64,000 nucleotides of DNA from Citricoccus sp. SGAir0253 (GCF_005877055.1 NZ_CP039424.1:62001-126000), one strand, 5' to 3'. Counted from the stretch's first letter, positions 45,562-54,467 are shown. A program made the numbers and translations. The notes: generated by a model from the letters alone, not told the origin.

Positions 45562-46758
45562 CTACAGCGCCCCGTGCCGCCGCGCGACGTCCACGGTCAG
45601 CTCGGCGATCGCCTTCTCCTCGTTCGTGGGCACCACGAGCACCGGGATGGCGGAGTCCTCGGTGGAGATCACCCGGGGCGCGTCCGAGCGCTCGAGGTTC
45701 CGCTCGGCGTCGTAGGCGATGCCCAGGGGCTCGAGGCGGTCCAGCACCGCGGCGCGGAACGGGGCCGAGTTCTCCCCGATCCCGGCGGTGAACACGACCG
45801 CCTGCGCCCCGCCGACCGCCACGTGGTAGCCGCCGACGTACTTCGCCAGCCGGTAGGAGGCCACCTTCAGCGCCATCCGGGCCCGGCGGTCCCCGGCGTG
45901 GGCGTTGTCCACCACCTGGCGCATGTCCGCGTGGCCGGACATGCCCAGCAGGCCCGACTCCTTGTTGAGCACGCGGTCCATCTGCTCGGCGTCGTAGGTG
46001 CCGTTGCGGATCAGGTGCGTGATGATCGAGGGGTCCACGTCCCCCGAGCGCGTGCCCATGACGAGCCCGGCCAGTGGGGTGTAGCCCATGGAGGTGTCCA
46101 CGGAGCGCCCGCCGCGGATCGCGGTCGCCGAGGCGCCGTTGCCCAGGTGCAGGACGACCGCGCGGAACTCCTCGCGGGGGATCCCCAGCGTCTCGGCGGC
46201 GATCCCGGTGACGAGGTCGTGGCTGGTTCCGTGGAAGCCGTAGCGGCGGATGCCGTCCTCGGTGTAGAGCGCGTCCGGCAGCGCGTAGCGCCAGGCCTCC
46301 TCCGGCATCGTCTGGTGGAAGGAGGTGTCGAAGACGACCACCTGGGGCATGTCCGGCCAGCGCTCGCCGATGGCGCGCAGTCCCTGGGCGGCGGCGGGGT
46401 TGTGCAGCGGGGCCAGCGGGGCCAGCCGCTCGATGGCCCGGATGACCTCGTTGGTCACGAGCGCCGGGGCCTTGAAGCGCTCGCCGCCGTGCACCACGCG
46501 GTGGCCCGCGGCGTCGATCCTGCGGTCGCCGATCACCTCCGCCAGCTCGGCGTGCACCCGGTCCAGGGCCTCGGCGTGGTTGTCGATCCCGGAGCCGGGC
46601 ACGCCGATGCGCTCCACGAGGCCCCGCGCGAGCACCGCGTCCGCCGGCACCGCCCCGGGACCGTCCGCCGTCCCGTCCGGCCTCCCCGCGTCGTCGGCCA
46701 CCTCCCGGAGCTGGTACTTCAGCGAGGACGAGCCGGAGTTGATGACGAGGATGAGCAT
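45562..46758 (-). CDS. ackA: Acetate kinase
   Basis: Interconverts acetyl phosphate + ADP and acetate + ATP. The 398-residue protein begins with the first family signature VINSGSSSLKYQL and contains the second, RRYGFHGTSHDLV, plus VVLHLGNGASATAI (phosphate loop), MGTRSGDVDP, and FTAGIGENS (adenosine site). It lies 66 bp downstream of pta in the same direction, the usual overflow-metabolism pair. No terminator is visible before the convergent transporter gene. Confidence 0.98.
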   Translation of the reverse strand: MLILVINSGSSSLKYQLREVADDAGRPDGTADGPGAVPADAVLARGLVERIGVPGSGIDNHAEALDRVHAELAEVIGDRRIDAAGHRVVHGGERFKAPALVTNEVIRAIERLAPLAPLHNPAAAQGLRAIGERWPDMPQVVVFDTSFHQTMPEEAWRYALPDALYTEDGIRRYGFHGTSHDLVTGIAAETLGIPREEFRAVVLHLGNGASATAIRGGRSVDTSMGYTPLAGLVMGTRSGDVDPSIITHLIRNGTYDAEQMDRVLNKESGLLGMSGHADMRQVVDNAHAGDRRARMALKVASYRLAKYVGGYHVAVGGAQAVVFTAGIGENSAPFRAAVLDRLEPLGIAYDAERNLERSDAPRVISTEDSAIPVLVVPTNEEKAIAELTVDVARRHGAL

Positions 46759-46824
46759 GGCGGGGGCCTTTCGGAGCCGGCGGGGCCGGTCGGGAGGGGA
46801 CGGGACGGGGCTGCTGGTCGGGAC

Positions 46825-48897
46825 TCAGGCGCCCTGCGCCTGGATGGCCGTGATCGCCACCGTGTTGACGATGTCGTCCACGGTGCAGCCGCGGGAGAGG
46901 TCGTTGACGGGCTTGTTCAGGCCCTGCAGCACGGGCCCGACGGCGACGGCGCCGGAGGACTGCTGGACCGCCTTGTACGTGTTGTTGCCCGTGTTCAGGT
47001 CCGGGAAGATGAACACGGTCGCCTGGCCGGCCACCTCGGAGTCCGGCATCTTCGAGGCGGCCACGGAGGCGTTGACCGCGGCGTCGTACTGCAGCGGGCC
47101 GTCCACCTTGAGCTCCGGGTGGTCCCGGCGCACCAGCTCCGTGGCGGCGCGCACCTTGTCCACGGCCTCGCCCGAGCCGGAGCCGCCCGTGGAGTAGGAC
47201 AGCATGGCCACGCGCGGGTCCACGCCGAACTGCGCCGCCGTCACGGAGGAGGCGTAGGCGATGTCCGCGAGCTGCTCGGCGTCCGGGTCCGGGTTCACGG
47301 CGCAGTCGCCGTAGACGAGGGCGCGGTCCGGCAGCAGCATGAAGAACACGGAGGAGACGATGGAGACCCCGGGCCGGGTCTTCACGAACTCCAGCGCCGG
47401 ACGGATGGTGTTGGCGGTGGTGTGGGCGGCCCCGGAGACCATGCCGTCCACGTCCCCCAGGTGGACCATCATGGTGCCGAAGTACGCGCCCTCGGTCATG
47501 ACCTCGCGGGCCCGGGCGATGTCCACGCCCTTGTGCGAGCGCAGCCGGGCGTACTCCTGCGCGTAGCGCTCGTGGTCCGCGGCGGTGGCCGGGTCCACGA
47601 GCTCCAACCCGGTCAGGTCCACGCCCTCGCGGGCGGCCACCTCGCGCACGGCGGCCTCCGCCCCGAGCACCACGAGGTCGCACACGTCCCGGCGGCGCAG
47701 GATCTCGGCGGCGCGCAGCACGCGGGGGTCCTCGCCCTCCGGCAGCACGATCCGCTGCCGGTCCGCGCGCGCCCGCTCGATCAGCCCGTGCAGGAAGCGC
47801 AGCGGGGTGGTCCGCTCGGCGCGCGGCAGTCGGATCCGCTCGAACAGCTCGTCGCCGTCCACGCGCTGGTGCCACGCGCCCAGGGCGGCGGCCGTCTTGC
47901 GGGGCTGGGCGCTGGAGAGCTCGCTGCGCACCGTGGCCACGGCGCGGGCGGTGCCGAAGGTGTCCGCGAAGGTGCTGAAGATCGGGAACGAGGCCCCCGC
48001 GTAGAGCCGCTGGATCCTCTCGTTCGGCTCGATCCCGTTGGTCAGGATCATCCCGGAGGGCACCGGGAACTCGGGGGCCAGGGCGGAGGCCACCGTGGCC
48101 AGCACGGCGTCCGAGCGGTCCCCGGAGACCAGCACGAGCGCGCCCTCGCGCAGGATCTGCAGGAAGTTCCCGCCCTCCATGGACACGGCGCGGACCTCGG
48201 AGACGTCCCGGTCCAGGTTGGTGCTGCCGGCCACCTGGGTCAGGTTCAGGGCGGCGGCGACCTCCGCGACGGAGGGCAGTGCCAGCTCCGGCAATTCCGG
48301 CAGGACGTACACCGGCCAGGCGTGCCGGCCGGGACGGATGGCCGCGGCGACGGCGTCCAGCCGGGCCGGGTCCGCCCGGTTGACCATCATGGCCAGCAGC
48401 TCGACGCCGGACTCGTCCAGGGTGCGCCGGGCCAGGTCCACGGCGTCGGCGACGCCGGCCGCGTCGAGCCCCGAGCCGGAGACGACGCCCACCACGGGAG
48501 TCCCGAGGTGCCGGGCGAGGGAGGCGTTGAGGTCCAGCTCGAAGGCGGGATCCGCCCCGGTGAGGTCCGTGCCCTCCACGACGATGATCGAGCACCGGCC
48601 GGCCATCTCGTCGAACAGCGCCACGCACCGCTCGTGGAGCTCGTCCGAGCGGCCCTCCGCCATCAGCCCCCGCGCCTCGGCCGCCGTCATCCCGCCCCGG
48701 GCCCGCTCGGCGTCGAGCCCGTAGTTCTCCCGCATCAGCAGGACCATGGGGTCGGTGTCCACCGATCCCCCCGGGACCACCGGTCGGAAGAAGCCGATGG
48801 ACCCGGTGCGCTTGTACAGCGAGTCCGCCAGGCCCAGCGTGACGAGGGACTTGCCCGCCCCGCTCGTGGTGGTGGTGACGAAGATGCCCTGCGTCAT
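46825..48897 (-). CDS. pta: Phosphate acetyltransferase, long form
   Basis: Converts acetyl-CoA and phosphate to acetyl phosphate. At 690 residues it is the long type: N-terminal BioD/CobQ-like P-loop domain (TTTSGAGKSLVTLGLAD near residue 8), a middle DRTGG domain (about 215-325), and the C-terminal catalytic Pta domain (about 370-688) with MVHLGDVDGMVSGAAHTT and TGGSGSGEAVDKV. ATG 48897 is preferred over a TTG 12 nt upstream. On the minus strand TAGAGT (48940-48945) is a fitting -10, with a short leader. Transcribed with ackA. Confidence 0.96.
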   Translation of the reverse strand: MTQGIFVTTTTSGAGKSLVTLGLADSLYKRTGSIGFFRPVVPGGSVDTDPMVLLMRENYGLDAERARGGMTAAEARGLMAEGRSDELHERCVALFDEMAGRCSIIVVEGTDLTGADPAFELDLNASLARHLGTPVVGVVSGSGLDAAGVADAVDLARRTLDESGVELLAMMVNRADPARLDAVAAAIRPGRHAWPVYVLPELPELALPSVAEVAAALNLTQVAGSTNLDRDVSEVRAVSMEGGNFLQILREGALVLVSGDRSDAVLATVASALAPEFPVPSGMILTNGIEPNERIQRLYAGASFPIFSTFADTFGTARAVATVRSELSSAQPRKTAAALGAWHQRVDGDELFERIRLPRAERTTPLRFLHGLIERARADRQRIVLPEGEDPRVLRAAEILRRRDVCDLVVLGAEAAVREVAAREGVDLTGLELVDPATAADHERYAQEYARLRSHKGVDIARAREVMTEGAYFGTMMVHLGDVDGMVSGAAHTTANTIRPALEFVKTRPGVSIVSSVFFMLLPDRALVYGDCAVNPDPDAEQLADIAYASSVTAAQFGVDPRVAMLSYSTGGSGSGEAVDKVRAATELVRRDHPELKVDGPLQYDAAVNASVAASKMPDSEVAGQATVFIFPDLNTGNNTYKAVQQSSGAVAVGPVLQGLNKPVNDLSRGCTVDDIVNTVAITAIQAQGA

Positions 48898-49175
48898 GTC
48901 GCGTTCCAAGCCTTCCCGTGGACGGTTGCTCCGGGTCCCACTCTATGTCCGGCTCCCCGTCCGGCTCCGCCCCGTGCCGAGGCGGCCGGGGTGCACCCCG
49001 CTCCGCCGGGCCCGGTCCCGTGGGGCCGGGCCCGTCGGGCCGGGCCCGGCGCCGGCGTCACGGGGCGGCCGGCGTCGGCGGCGACCCGCGTCACCGACTA
49101 CCGTGTCCTAGGTCATGGCGGTGCCCTCCGCCCTGGCATCCCATCGCACCCCACCTCGCACCCCAAGGGGAGACC
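48898..49175. promoter_or_regulatory. Divergent promoter region between pta and the Nramp-like gene
   Basis: No gene. TAGAGT (48940-48945, minus) probably serves pta; TACCGT (49099-49104, plus) probably serves the Nramp-like gene with a leader of about 65 nt. Between them, near 49019-49049, runs a low-complexity array of GGGCCGGGCCCG units that can form several alternative hairpins. Confidence 0.5.
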
Positions 49176-50528
49176 ATGTCATCGCATCACCCCGTGGACC
49201 GCCACCATCCGGTCCACAATCCCGACGTCGTCGGGTTCACGCAGGCCGAGATCGACGAGACCCCGGTCCGGGTCCGGTGGAACTCCCTCGGCCCCGGCAT
49301 CGTCGCCGCCGCCACGGGCGTGGGCGCCGCCGACCTCGTCGCCACCCTGACCGCGGGCTCCCGCTACGGCTACATGCTCATGTGGGCCGTGGTGCTCGGC
49401 GTCATCTTCAAGATCGTGCTCGTGGAGGGCACCGGCCGCTACTACCTGTCCACCGGCAAGACCATCTTCCAGGGCTGGCGCACCCTGGGGGCCTGGACCA
49501 GCTGGTACTTCGGCATCTACATCATCGTCTGGGGCTTCGTGTACGGGGCCACCGCGATGAGCTCGGTGGCGCTGCCGCTGGCGGCCCTGTTCCCGGGCGT
49601 GGACTCCAAGGTCTTCGCGATCGCCTCCGGGCTGATCGGCCTGGCCCTCGTGTGGATCAACAAGTACGGGCTCATCGAGAAGCTGATGACCGTGCTGATC
49701 GGCATCATGTTCGTCGCGGTGCTCGTCTCGGCCGCGCTGACCGCCCCCAACCTCGGGGAGATCCTCACCGGGCTGGTCCCGCGCATCCCGGCCGAGCCGG
49801 ACGCCATGTTCTACGTCCTCGGCCTGGCCGGCGGCGTGGGCGGCACCATCACGCTGGCGGCCTACGGCTACTGGCTGCGGGAGAAGGGCTGGAACACGCC
49901 CAAGTGGATGAAGGTCATGCGCTACGACAACGCCACGGCCTACGTGCTCACCGGCGTCTTCGTCATCGCCACCATGATCATGGGCGTGGAGCTGCTGCAC
50001 TCCGCCGGCCTGGCCATCTCCGCGGGCGACCGCGGCCTGCTGGACGTGGGCAACGTCCTGGCCGAGCGCTACGGCCAGGCCTTCTCGGTGATCTTCCTCG
50101 TCGGGTTCTTCGCGGCCTCCTTCTCCTCCCTGCTCGGCGTGTGGCACGGCGTCTCGCTGATGTTCGCCGACTTCTGGACGAACTTCCGCAAGCCCGCGGA
50201 CAGCCTCGACCAGGACGACGCTCCCTCGCTCGAGTCGAGGCCGGCCCGGTTCTACCTCATCTGGCTGACCATCCTGCCGATGTCCCTGCTGTTCCTGGAC
50301 CGGCCGATCTTCCTGATCCTGCTCTACGGCACCCTCGGCGCCCTGTTCATGCCGTTCCTGGCGATCACCCTGCTGTTCCTGAACAACCAGCGCCGGACCG
50401 TCCCGGCGCGGTTCCGCAACCGGTGGTTCCACAACGTGCTGCTCGGCCTGACCGCGCTGGTCTTCGTGCTGCTGGGCGGCAACGAGCTGGTCAAGGCGGT
50501 GGCCCCGCTCCTCGGCGGCGGCGCCTGA
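49176..50528 (+). CDS. Nramp-family transporter homologue lacking canonical metal motifs
   Basis: A 450-residue protein with about eleven membrane helices and overall Nramp architecture (N-terminal LGPGIVAAATGVGAAD, and a Gly-rich sixth helix). The canonical TM1 DPGN is replaced by GAAD (50-53) and the TM6 MPHN by LAAY (227-230), so the known Mn/Fe ligands are absent. Such divergent members exist; some transport other cations. AAGGGGAGA precedes ATG 49176. No MntR-type operator is apparent. The substrate is unknown and calling it a manganese transporter would be unsafe. Confidence 0.8.
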   Translation: MSSHHPVDRHHPVHNPDVVGFTQAEIDETPVRVRWNSLGPGIVAAATGVGAADLVATLTAGSRYGYMLMWAVVLGVIFKIVLVEGTGRYYLSTGKTIFQGWRTLGAWTSWYFGIYIIVWGFVYGATAMSSVALPLAALFPGVDSKVFAIASGLIGLALVWINKYGLIEKLMTVLIGIMFVAVLVSAALTAPNLGEILTGLVPRIPAEPDAMFYVLGLAGGVGGTITLAAYGYWLREKGWNTPKWMKVMRYDNATAYVLTGVFVIATMIMGVELLHSAGLAISAGDRGLLDVGNVLAERYGQAFSVIFLVGFFAASFSSLLGVWHGVSLMFADFWTNFRKPADSLDQDDAPSLESRPARFYLIWLTILPMSLLFLDRPIFLILLYGTLGALFMPFLAITLLFLNNQRRTVPARFRNRWFHNVLLGLTALVFVLLGGNELVKAVAPLLGGGA

Positions 50529-50583
50529 CCCGCCCCTCCCGGCGTCCCTTGGGGCGCCCGGCGGGGTGCGGCAGACTGGAGGC

Positions 50584-50913
50584 ATGATCGTCGCCTTCTC
50601 CGTCTCCCCCTCCGGACGCCCCGAGGGATCCGCCGCCCGGGCCGAGGCCCCGGACGGCTCCGTCCACGACGCCGTGGCCGCCGCCGTCCGGGTGGTCCGG
50701 GACTCCGGGCTGCCGAACCGCACCTCCTCGATGTTCACCGAGATCGAGGGGGAGTGGGACGAGGTCATGGGCGTCGTCAAGCGTGCCGTGGAGGCGGTGG
50801 CGCCGTTCGGCTCCCGCATCTCCCTCGTCCTCAAGGCGGACATCCGCCCCGGCCACAGCGGGGAGCTGGACGGCAAGGTCGAGCGGCTCGAAGCGGCCCT
50901 GAAGGAGCTGTGA
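50584..50913 (+). CDS. MTH1187/YqgV family thiamine-binding-type protein
   Basis: A 109-residue ferredoxin-like-fold protein: IVAFSVSPSG at the first strand, TSSMFTEIEGEWDEVMGVVKRA in the middle, and RISLVLKADIRPGHSGEL near the end, matching PF01910-type proteins, some of which bind thiamine or its pyrimidine. No thiamine gene is adjacent. CAGACT (50572-50577) ends 6 nt before the ATG, a slightly weaker version of the leaderless pattern. The stop overlaps the GNAT gene start by 4 bp. Confidence 0.9.
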   Translation: MIVAFSVSPSGRPEGSAARAEAPDGSVHDAVAAAVRVVRDSGLPNRTSSMFTEIEGEWDEVMGVVKRAVEAVAPFGSRISLVLKADIRPGHSGELDGKVERLEAALKEL

Positions 50914-51443
50914 GCCGCCGGGACGACCGGCCCCGCCACTACGTCCGCGACGCCGCCCGGGCCGACCTCGAGGCCGTGCTCGCCATGAAGGCCCGCGCCT
51001 GGCGCGAGGCCTACGGCTCCGTGCGCGACGAGGCGTTCTTCGCCGCCGCGGAGGCGAGCCTGCCCGGACAGCTCGAGCACTGGCGCCGCGAGCTGGCGCG
51101 CGGCACCGCGCTGTGGCTCGCCGAGGACGCGCGCGGGCGGTGCGTGGGCATGGCCGCGGCCGGCCCGGCCCGGGAGCCCGACGGCGGCGCGGGCACCTCC
51201 CTGCCCGCCCTCGAGCTGTACTCCCTCCACGTCCTGGAGGAGGCCCAGGGCACCGGGGTGGCCGACGCCCTGCTCGAGCGCGCGATCGGGGACGCGCCCT
51301 GCCGGCTCTCCGTCCCGGCCGTCGACGCCCGGGCGCGGGCCCTCTACCGCCGCCACGGCTTCGTGGAGGTCGGCGACCCGGAACCGATGACGGGCCCCTG
51401 GGCGGGCCTCGACGCCCAGCGGATGGTCCGCCGTGGCGCGTGA
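50910..51443 (+). CDS. GNAT family N-acetyltransferase
   Basis: A 177-residue acetyltransferase. The acetyl-CoA loop is VLEEAQGTGVADALLERAIG, preceded by the strand ELYSLHV; the C-terminal YRRHGFVEVG motif closes the fold. N-terminal VRDAARADLEAVLAMKARAWREAYG resembles GNATs acting on amino acids or antibiotics, but the substrate is unknown. GTG 50910 overlaps the preceding stop by 4 bp; its 3' end overlaps the next gene by 11 bp, so the three genes are coupled. Confidence 0.88.
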   Translation: MSRRDDRPRHYVRDAARADLEAVLAMKARAWREAYGSVRDEAFFAAAEASLPGQLEHWRRELARGTALWLAEDARGRCVGMAAAGPAREPDGGAGTSLPALELYSLHVLEEAQGTGVADALLERAIGDAPCRLSVPAVDARARALYRRHGFVEVGDPEPMTGPWAGLDAQRMVRRGA

Positions 51444-52413
51444 CCGTTCCGCCCGGCGCCGGTCTGCGGCCGCGGGCGGCCCCGCGTCCCGGCGGGGCGC
51501 GGGCGGCGAGCCCTCGATCGAGCCCGGCCTCTACCCGATCGACGCCGGCACCGCCGAGATCCTGCGCGACCCGTTCACGGAGGGCGCGTGGCTGCTGCGG
51601 CTCAACGGCGCGGAGTCCTCGCAGCTCAACCCGGACGACCCGCTGGAGCTGGGCTTCGAGTACATGCGGTGGATCGCCGCCGTCGTGCGCCACCGCTGGG
51701 GGCGGGACGCCCCGCTGCGGATCCTGCACCTCGGGGCCGCCGGATGCAGCCTCGCCCGCTGGGCGGCGGCCTGGTACCCGGGCTCCCGGCAGGTGGCCGT
51801 GGAGCTCGACGCCGGCCTGGCCGCCCTGGCCCGCGACCGCTTCGGCCTGCCCCGCGCCCCCGCCCTGCGGATCCGCGTGGGGGAGGCCGGCGAGGTCCTG
51901 GCCGGGTCCCGGGACGGCAGCCGCGACGTGGTCGTGCGCGACGTCTTCGCCGGGTCCGGACCGCGGGACCAGGCGACACCGGCGCACCTGACGGGGCTGG
52001 ACGCGGCCCACCACGCCGCCCGGGTCCTCGGGGACGGCGGGATGTACCTCGTCAACCACGGCGGCGGGCCGGACCTCACGGCCGCCCGCCGCGAGGCGGC
52101 CACGCTGCGCGCGGCGTTCCGGACCGTGGCGGCGATCGCGGACCCGCAGATGCTCAAGGGGCGCCGCCGCGGGAACATCGTCCTGGCCGCCACCAACGGC
52201 CCGCTGACCGCCGGCGGGGACGGGCCGCAGGGGCGCGACGCCCTCGTGCGGCACCTGCTCGCGGACCCGTTGCCGGCCCGGCTCGTGGAGCCCGTGGACG
52301 GCTTCGCGGCGGGGGCGCGACCCTTCGACGAGCCGCTGCCGAGCACTAGACTGGAACCATCATCCGCCCGTGTCAACGACGACAACGGCGTGAACCACAG
52401 GAGGCCGTCATGA
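51433..52413 (+). CDS. Spermidine-synthase-like methyltransferase-fold protein
   Basis: A 326-residue protein with a Rossmann SAM/dcSAM-binding core: LRILHLGAAGCSLARWAAAWYPG (glycine loop) and QVAVELDAGLA (acidic ribose ligand), followed by VVVRDVFAG. It looks like the stand-alone spermidine-synthase-like proteins of actinobacteria, which usually lack the full polyamine site, so true spermidine synthase activity is doubtful. It starts with GTG 51433 inside the GNAT gene. Its last 20 or so codons carry the promoter and leader of the next gene, with which it overlaps by 4 bp. Confidence 0.85.
   Translation: MARDRSARRRSAAAGGPASRRGAGGEPSIEPGLYPIDAGTAEILRDPFTEGAWLLRLNGAESSQLNPDDPLELGFEYMRWIAAVVRHRWGRDAPLRILHLGAAGCSLARWAAAWYPGSRQVAVELDAGLAALARDRFGLPRAPALRIRVGEAGEVLAGSRDGSRDVVVRDVFAGSGPRDQATPAHLTGLDAAHHAARVLGDGGMYLVNHGGGPDLTAARREAATLRAAFRTVAAIADPQMLKGRRRGNIVLAATNGPLTAGGDGPQGRDALVRHLLADPLPARLVEPVDGFAAGARPFDEPLPSTRLEPSSARVNDDNGVNHRRPS
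52347..52404 (+). promoter_or_regulatory. Internal promoter and ribosome site for the universal stress protein gene
   Basis: TAGACT (52347-52352) within the end of the upstream coding sequence is a good -10; a leader of about 50 nt contains AGGAGG just before the ATG at 52410. The stress gene can therefore be expressed apart from the operon. Confidence 0.5.
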
Positions 52414-53381
52414 CCGGAACCCACGACCAGGACCGCACCCCGATCACCCCGGAACAGGCCACCACCCACGGCGTCGTGGTGGGCGTGGACGGTTCCGAGC
52501 AGTCCGTCTCCGCCGCGAAGTGGGCCGCCCGGGAGGCCGAGGCCCGGAACCTGCCGCTGACGCTCGTGACCGCCTACACCATGCCGGTGTTCGCCGCCTC
52601 CGCCCTCGAGGCCGGGTACGGCGTCCCGGACGACACGATGATCCGCGACGGCGCGATGCAGGTGCTGCAGGGCGTGGTCAACCAGATCGGCACCCTCGCC
52701 GTCCCGCTCGTGCACCGCGTGGAGATGGGCGACGCCGCGGGCGTCCTGGTGGACTACTCGGCCGATGCGAACCTGCTGGTGGCGGGCACCCGCGGCCGCG
52801 GCGGGTTCTTCGGCCGGCTGCTCGGTTCCGTGGCCTCGGCGCTGCCGGCCCACGCCAAGTGCCCCGTGGTGATCGTGCCCAAGGGCGAGCACGCCACGCG
52901 CGCCGCGGAGGGCGTGCCCGTGGTCGTCGGCGTGGACGGCTCCGAGCAGGGCCGCGTCGCCGCCCTGGCCGCCGCGCTGGAGGCCGAGGTCCGCCACAGC
53001 CCGCTGCGCGTGGTCATCGCCATGCCGCCGATCTCCGGCGCCGTGGCCTGGCTGCCGGCCACGGTGGACGAGCAGGCGATGGTCGAGGACATGCAGGAGA
53101 AGCTGGACGCCGGGGCCGAGTGGCTGCGCTCCGAGTTCCCCGGGCTCGAGGTCACCGCCGAGATCGTCGACGGCGTGCCCGTGGACGTCATGGTCAACGA
53201 GTCGAAGACCGCCCGGCTGACCGTGGTCGGCACGCGCGGGCACGGCGGCTTCACGGGCGCCCTGCTGGGCTCCACGAGCCAGGGCGTCATCTCCCACGCG
53301 CACGGACCCGTCATGGTGGTGCCCTACCTCAAGGACAGCCGCCTGGCCACGCGGGCGCGCTTCGGGCCGACCTACTCCTGA
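52410..53381 (+). CDS. Universal stress protein, two UspA domains
   Basis: A 323-residue cytosolic protein with tandem Usp domains (about 12-155 and 168-312). Both keep the ATP-binding pattern G-2x-G-9x-G-S: GTRGRGGFFGRLLGS and GTRGHGGFTGALLGS, so it should bind ATP like mycobacterial two-domain Usps. Each domain starts with VVGVDGSEQ. Such proteins respond to hypoxia or stationary phase in actinobacteria. It overlaps the upstream stop by 4 bp but has its own probable promoter. Confidence 0.95.
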   Translation: MTGTHDQDRTPITPEQATTHGVVVGVDGSEQSVSAAKWAAREAEARNLPLTLVTAYTMPVFAASALEAGYGVPDDTMIRDGAMQVLQGVVNQIGTLAVPLVHRVEMGDAAGVLVDYSADANLLVAGTRGRGGFFGRLLGSVASALPAHAKCPVVIVPKGEHATRAAEGVPVVVGVDGSEQGRVAALAAALEAEVRHSPLRVVIAMPPISGAVAWLPATVDEQAMVEDMQEKLDAGAEWLRSEFPGLEVTAEIVDGVPVDVMVNESKTARLTVVGTRGHGGFTGALLGSTSQGVISHAHGPVMVVPYLKDSRLATRARFGPTYS

Positions 53382-53396
53382 GCCGCCCCGCGCCGC

Positions 53397-53828
53397 TCAG
53401 CCCCAGCCGAGCTCGTGCAGCGTGGCGTCGTCGATGCCGAAGAAGTGCGCCACCTCGTGCACCACGGTCACGGTGATCTCCTCCACGAGGTGCTCGCGGT
53501 CGGCGCACATCCTCAGCAGGGGGCCGCGGAAGACGACGATCCGGTCCGGCAGCTGCCACGGCATCCCGGCGCGCTCGGTCAGCGGGATGCCGTCGTAGAG
53601 CCCGAGCAGCTCGGTGTCCGGGTCCTCCCACGGCTCGGGCTCGTACTCCTCCTCCACGAACACGGCCACGTTGGAGAGCCGCTCGGCCAGGGCCGGCGGC
53701 AGGGCGTCGAGGGCCTCCGCCACGGCGCGGTCGAAGTCCTCCTCGGACATCTCGACCCCGACGCCGTCCGGCGAGCGGCCGGCGTCGGGGTCCTCGGAGG
53801 GTCCTGCGGGGTGCTCGGTGGTGTCCAT
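53397..53828 (-). CDS. Zincin-like metallopeptidase family protein (PF06262 type)
   Basis: A 143-residue protein with an acidic N-terminus, then MSEEDFDRAVAEALDALP and near the C-terminus VVHEVAHFFGIDDATLHELGW, which holds the HExxH zinc motif followed by the family's FGIDD. Length and motif match the minimal zincins common in actinobacteria; natural substrates are unknown. Convergent with the universal stress protein gene, 15 bp apart. Confidence 0.92.
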   Translation of the reverse strand: MDTTEHPAGPSEDPDAGRSPDGVGVEMSEEDFDRAVAEALDALPPALAERLSNVAVFVEEEYEPEPWEDPDTELLGLYDGIPLTERAGMPWQLPDRIVVFRGPLLRMCADREHLVEEITVTVVHEVAHFFGIDDATLHELGWG

Positions 53829-53874
53829 CCCTCCATCGTGCCCTCTCGCGGGCCGGGCCGGTGCGGGAGCCGGT

Positions 53875-53904
53875 TTGCGGTGGACGCCCGGAAGCCTCTA
53901 CACT
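53875..53904 (+). promoter_or_regulatory. Promoter of the tRNA-Glu/Asp/Phe cluster
   Basis: TTGCGG (53875-53880) and TACACT (53899-53904) are 18 nt apart, a conventional sigma-70-type promoter about 36 nt before tRNA-Glu. A second -10, TAGAGT (54087-54092), lies before tRNA-Asp. Confidence 0.6.
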
Positions 53905-53940
53905 CTTACAGGTCCACTTCGGAGAACCCGGAGCGACTGG

Positions 53941-54013
<73 letters not shown>

Positions 54014-54107
54014 CGCAAGTCTCGCTGTTCCAGGCGATCCGGGCAACCGGAGAGCGAAGGTGGTCAGACCACCGGAAAACGTCTGGTAGAGTTAGGTCTC
54101 GCACACT

Positions 54108-54181
54108 GGCCCTGTAGCGCAGTTGGTTAGCGCGCCGCCCTGTCACGGCGGAGGTCGCGGGTTCAAGTCCCGTCAGGGTCG
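54108..54181 (+). tRNA. tRNA-Asp(GTC)
   Basis: Acceptor GGCCCTG/CAGGGTC, anticodon loop CTGTCAC (GTC) on a CCGCC/GGCGG stem identical to that of the neighbouring tRNA-Glu, T-arm with TTCAAGT loop, discriminator G. CCA not encoded. TAGAGT (54087-54092) is a probable private -10. Confidence 0.97.
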
Positions 54182-54257
54182 CTCGGATGTTCCGATCGCC
54201 GGTCTCGCCGGCACGGAGGATCTTGGTGATCACCGGTCCACGGACCGGATGGTGCCA

Positions 54258-54333
54258 GGCTCTGTAGCTCAGTTGGTAGAGCGTTCGACTGAAAATCGAA
54301 AGGTCACCGGATCGACGCCGGTCGGAGCCACCA
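54258..54333 (+). tRNA. tRNA-Phe(GAA) with A at position 54
   Basis: Acceptor GGCTCTG/CGGAGCC, anticodon loop CTGAAAA (GAA), variable region AAGGTC, discriminator A and encoded CCA (54331-54333). The T-arm is ACCGG-ATCGACG-CCGGT: the normally invariant T54 is A, while T55, C56, G57 and A58 are kept. Confidence 0.96.
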
Positions 54334-54341
54334 GCAGCACC

Positions 54342-54370
54342 GAAGGCCCCCGCTTCCCGCGGGGGCCTTC
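54342..54370 (+). terminator. tRNA cluster terminator
   Basis: GAAGGCCCCCGC (54342-54353) and GCGGGGGCCTTC (54359-54370), perfect 12 bp with a TTCCC loop, 9 nt after tRNA-Phe and followed by a short GTCGTT stretch. Confidence 0.9.
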
Positions 54371-54423
54371 GTCGTTCCCGGGGAGTGTCCTGTGCGCGCT
54401 GCCGGCGCTCCGGCACCCCACCG

Positions 54424-54467
54424 GGACGACGACGGCCCCCGCCGCGTGGCGGGGGCCGTCGTCGTCC
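54424..54467. terminator. 20-bp perfect hairpin between convergent units
   Basis: Bases 54424-54443 pair with 54448-54467 without mismatch around a GCGT loop. It is the second hairpin after the tRNAs and lies 37 bp beyond the end of the minus-strand BCCT gene, so it probably terminates that gene. Confidence 0.85.
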
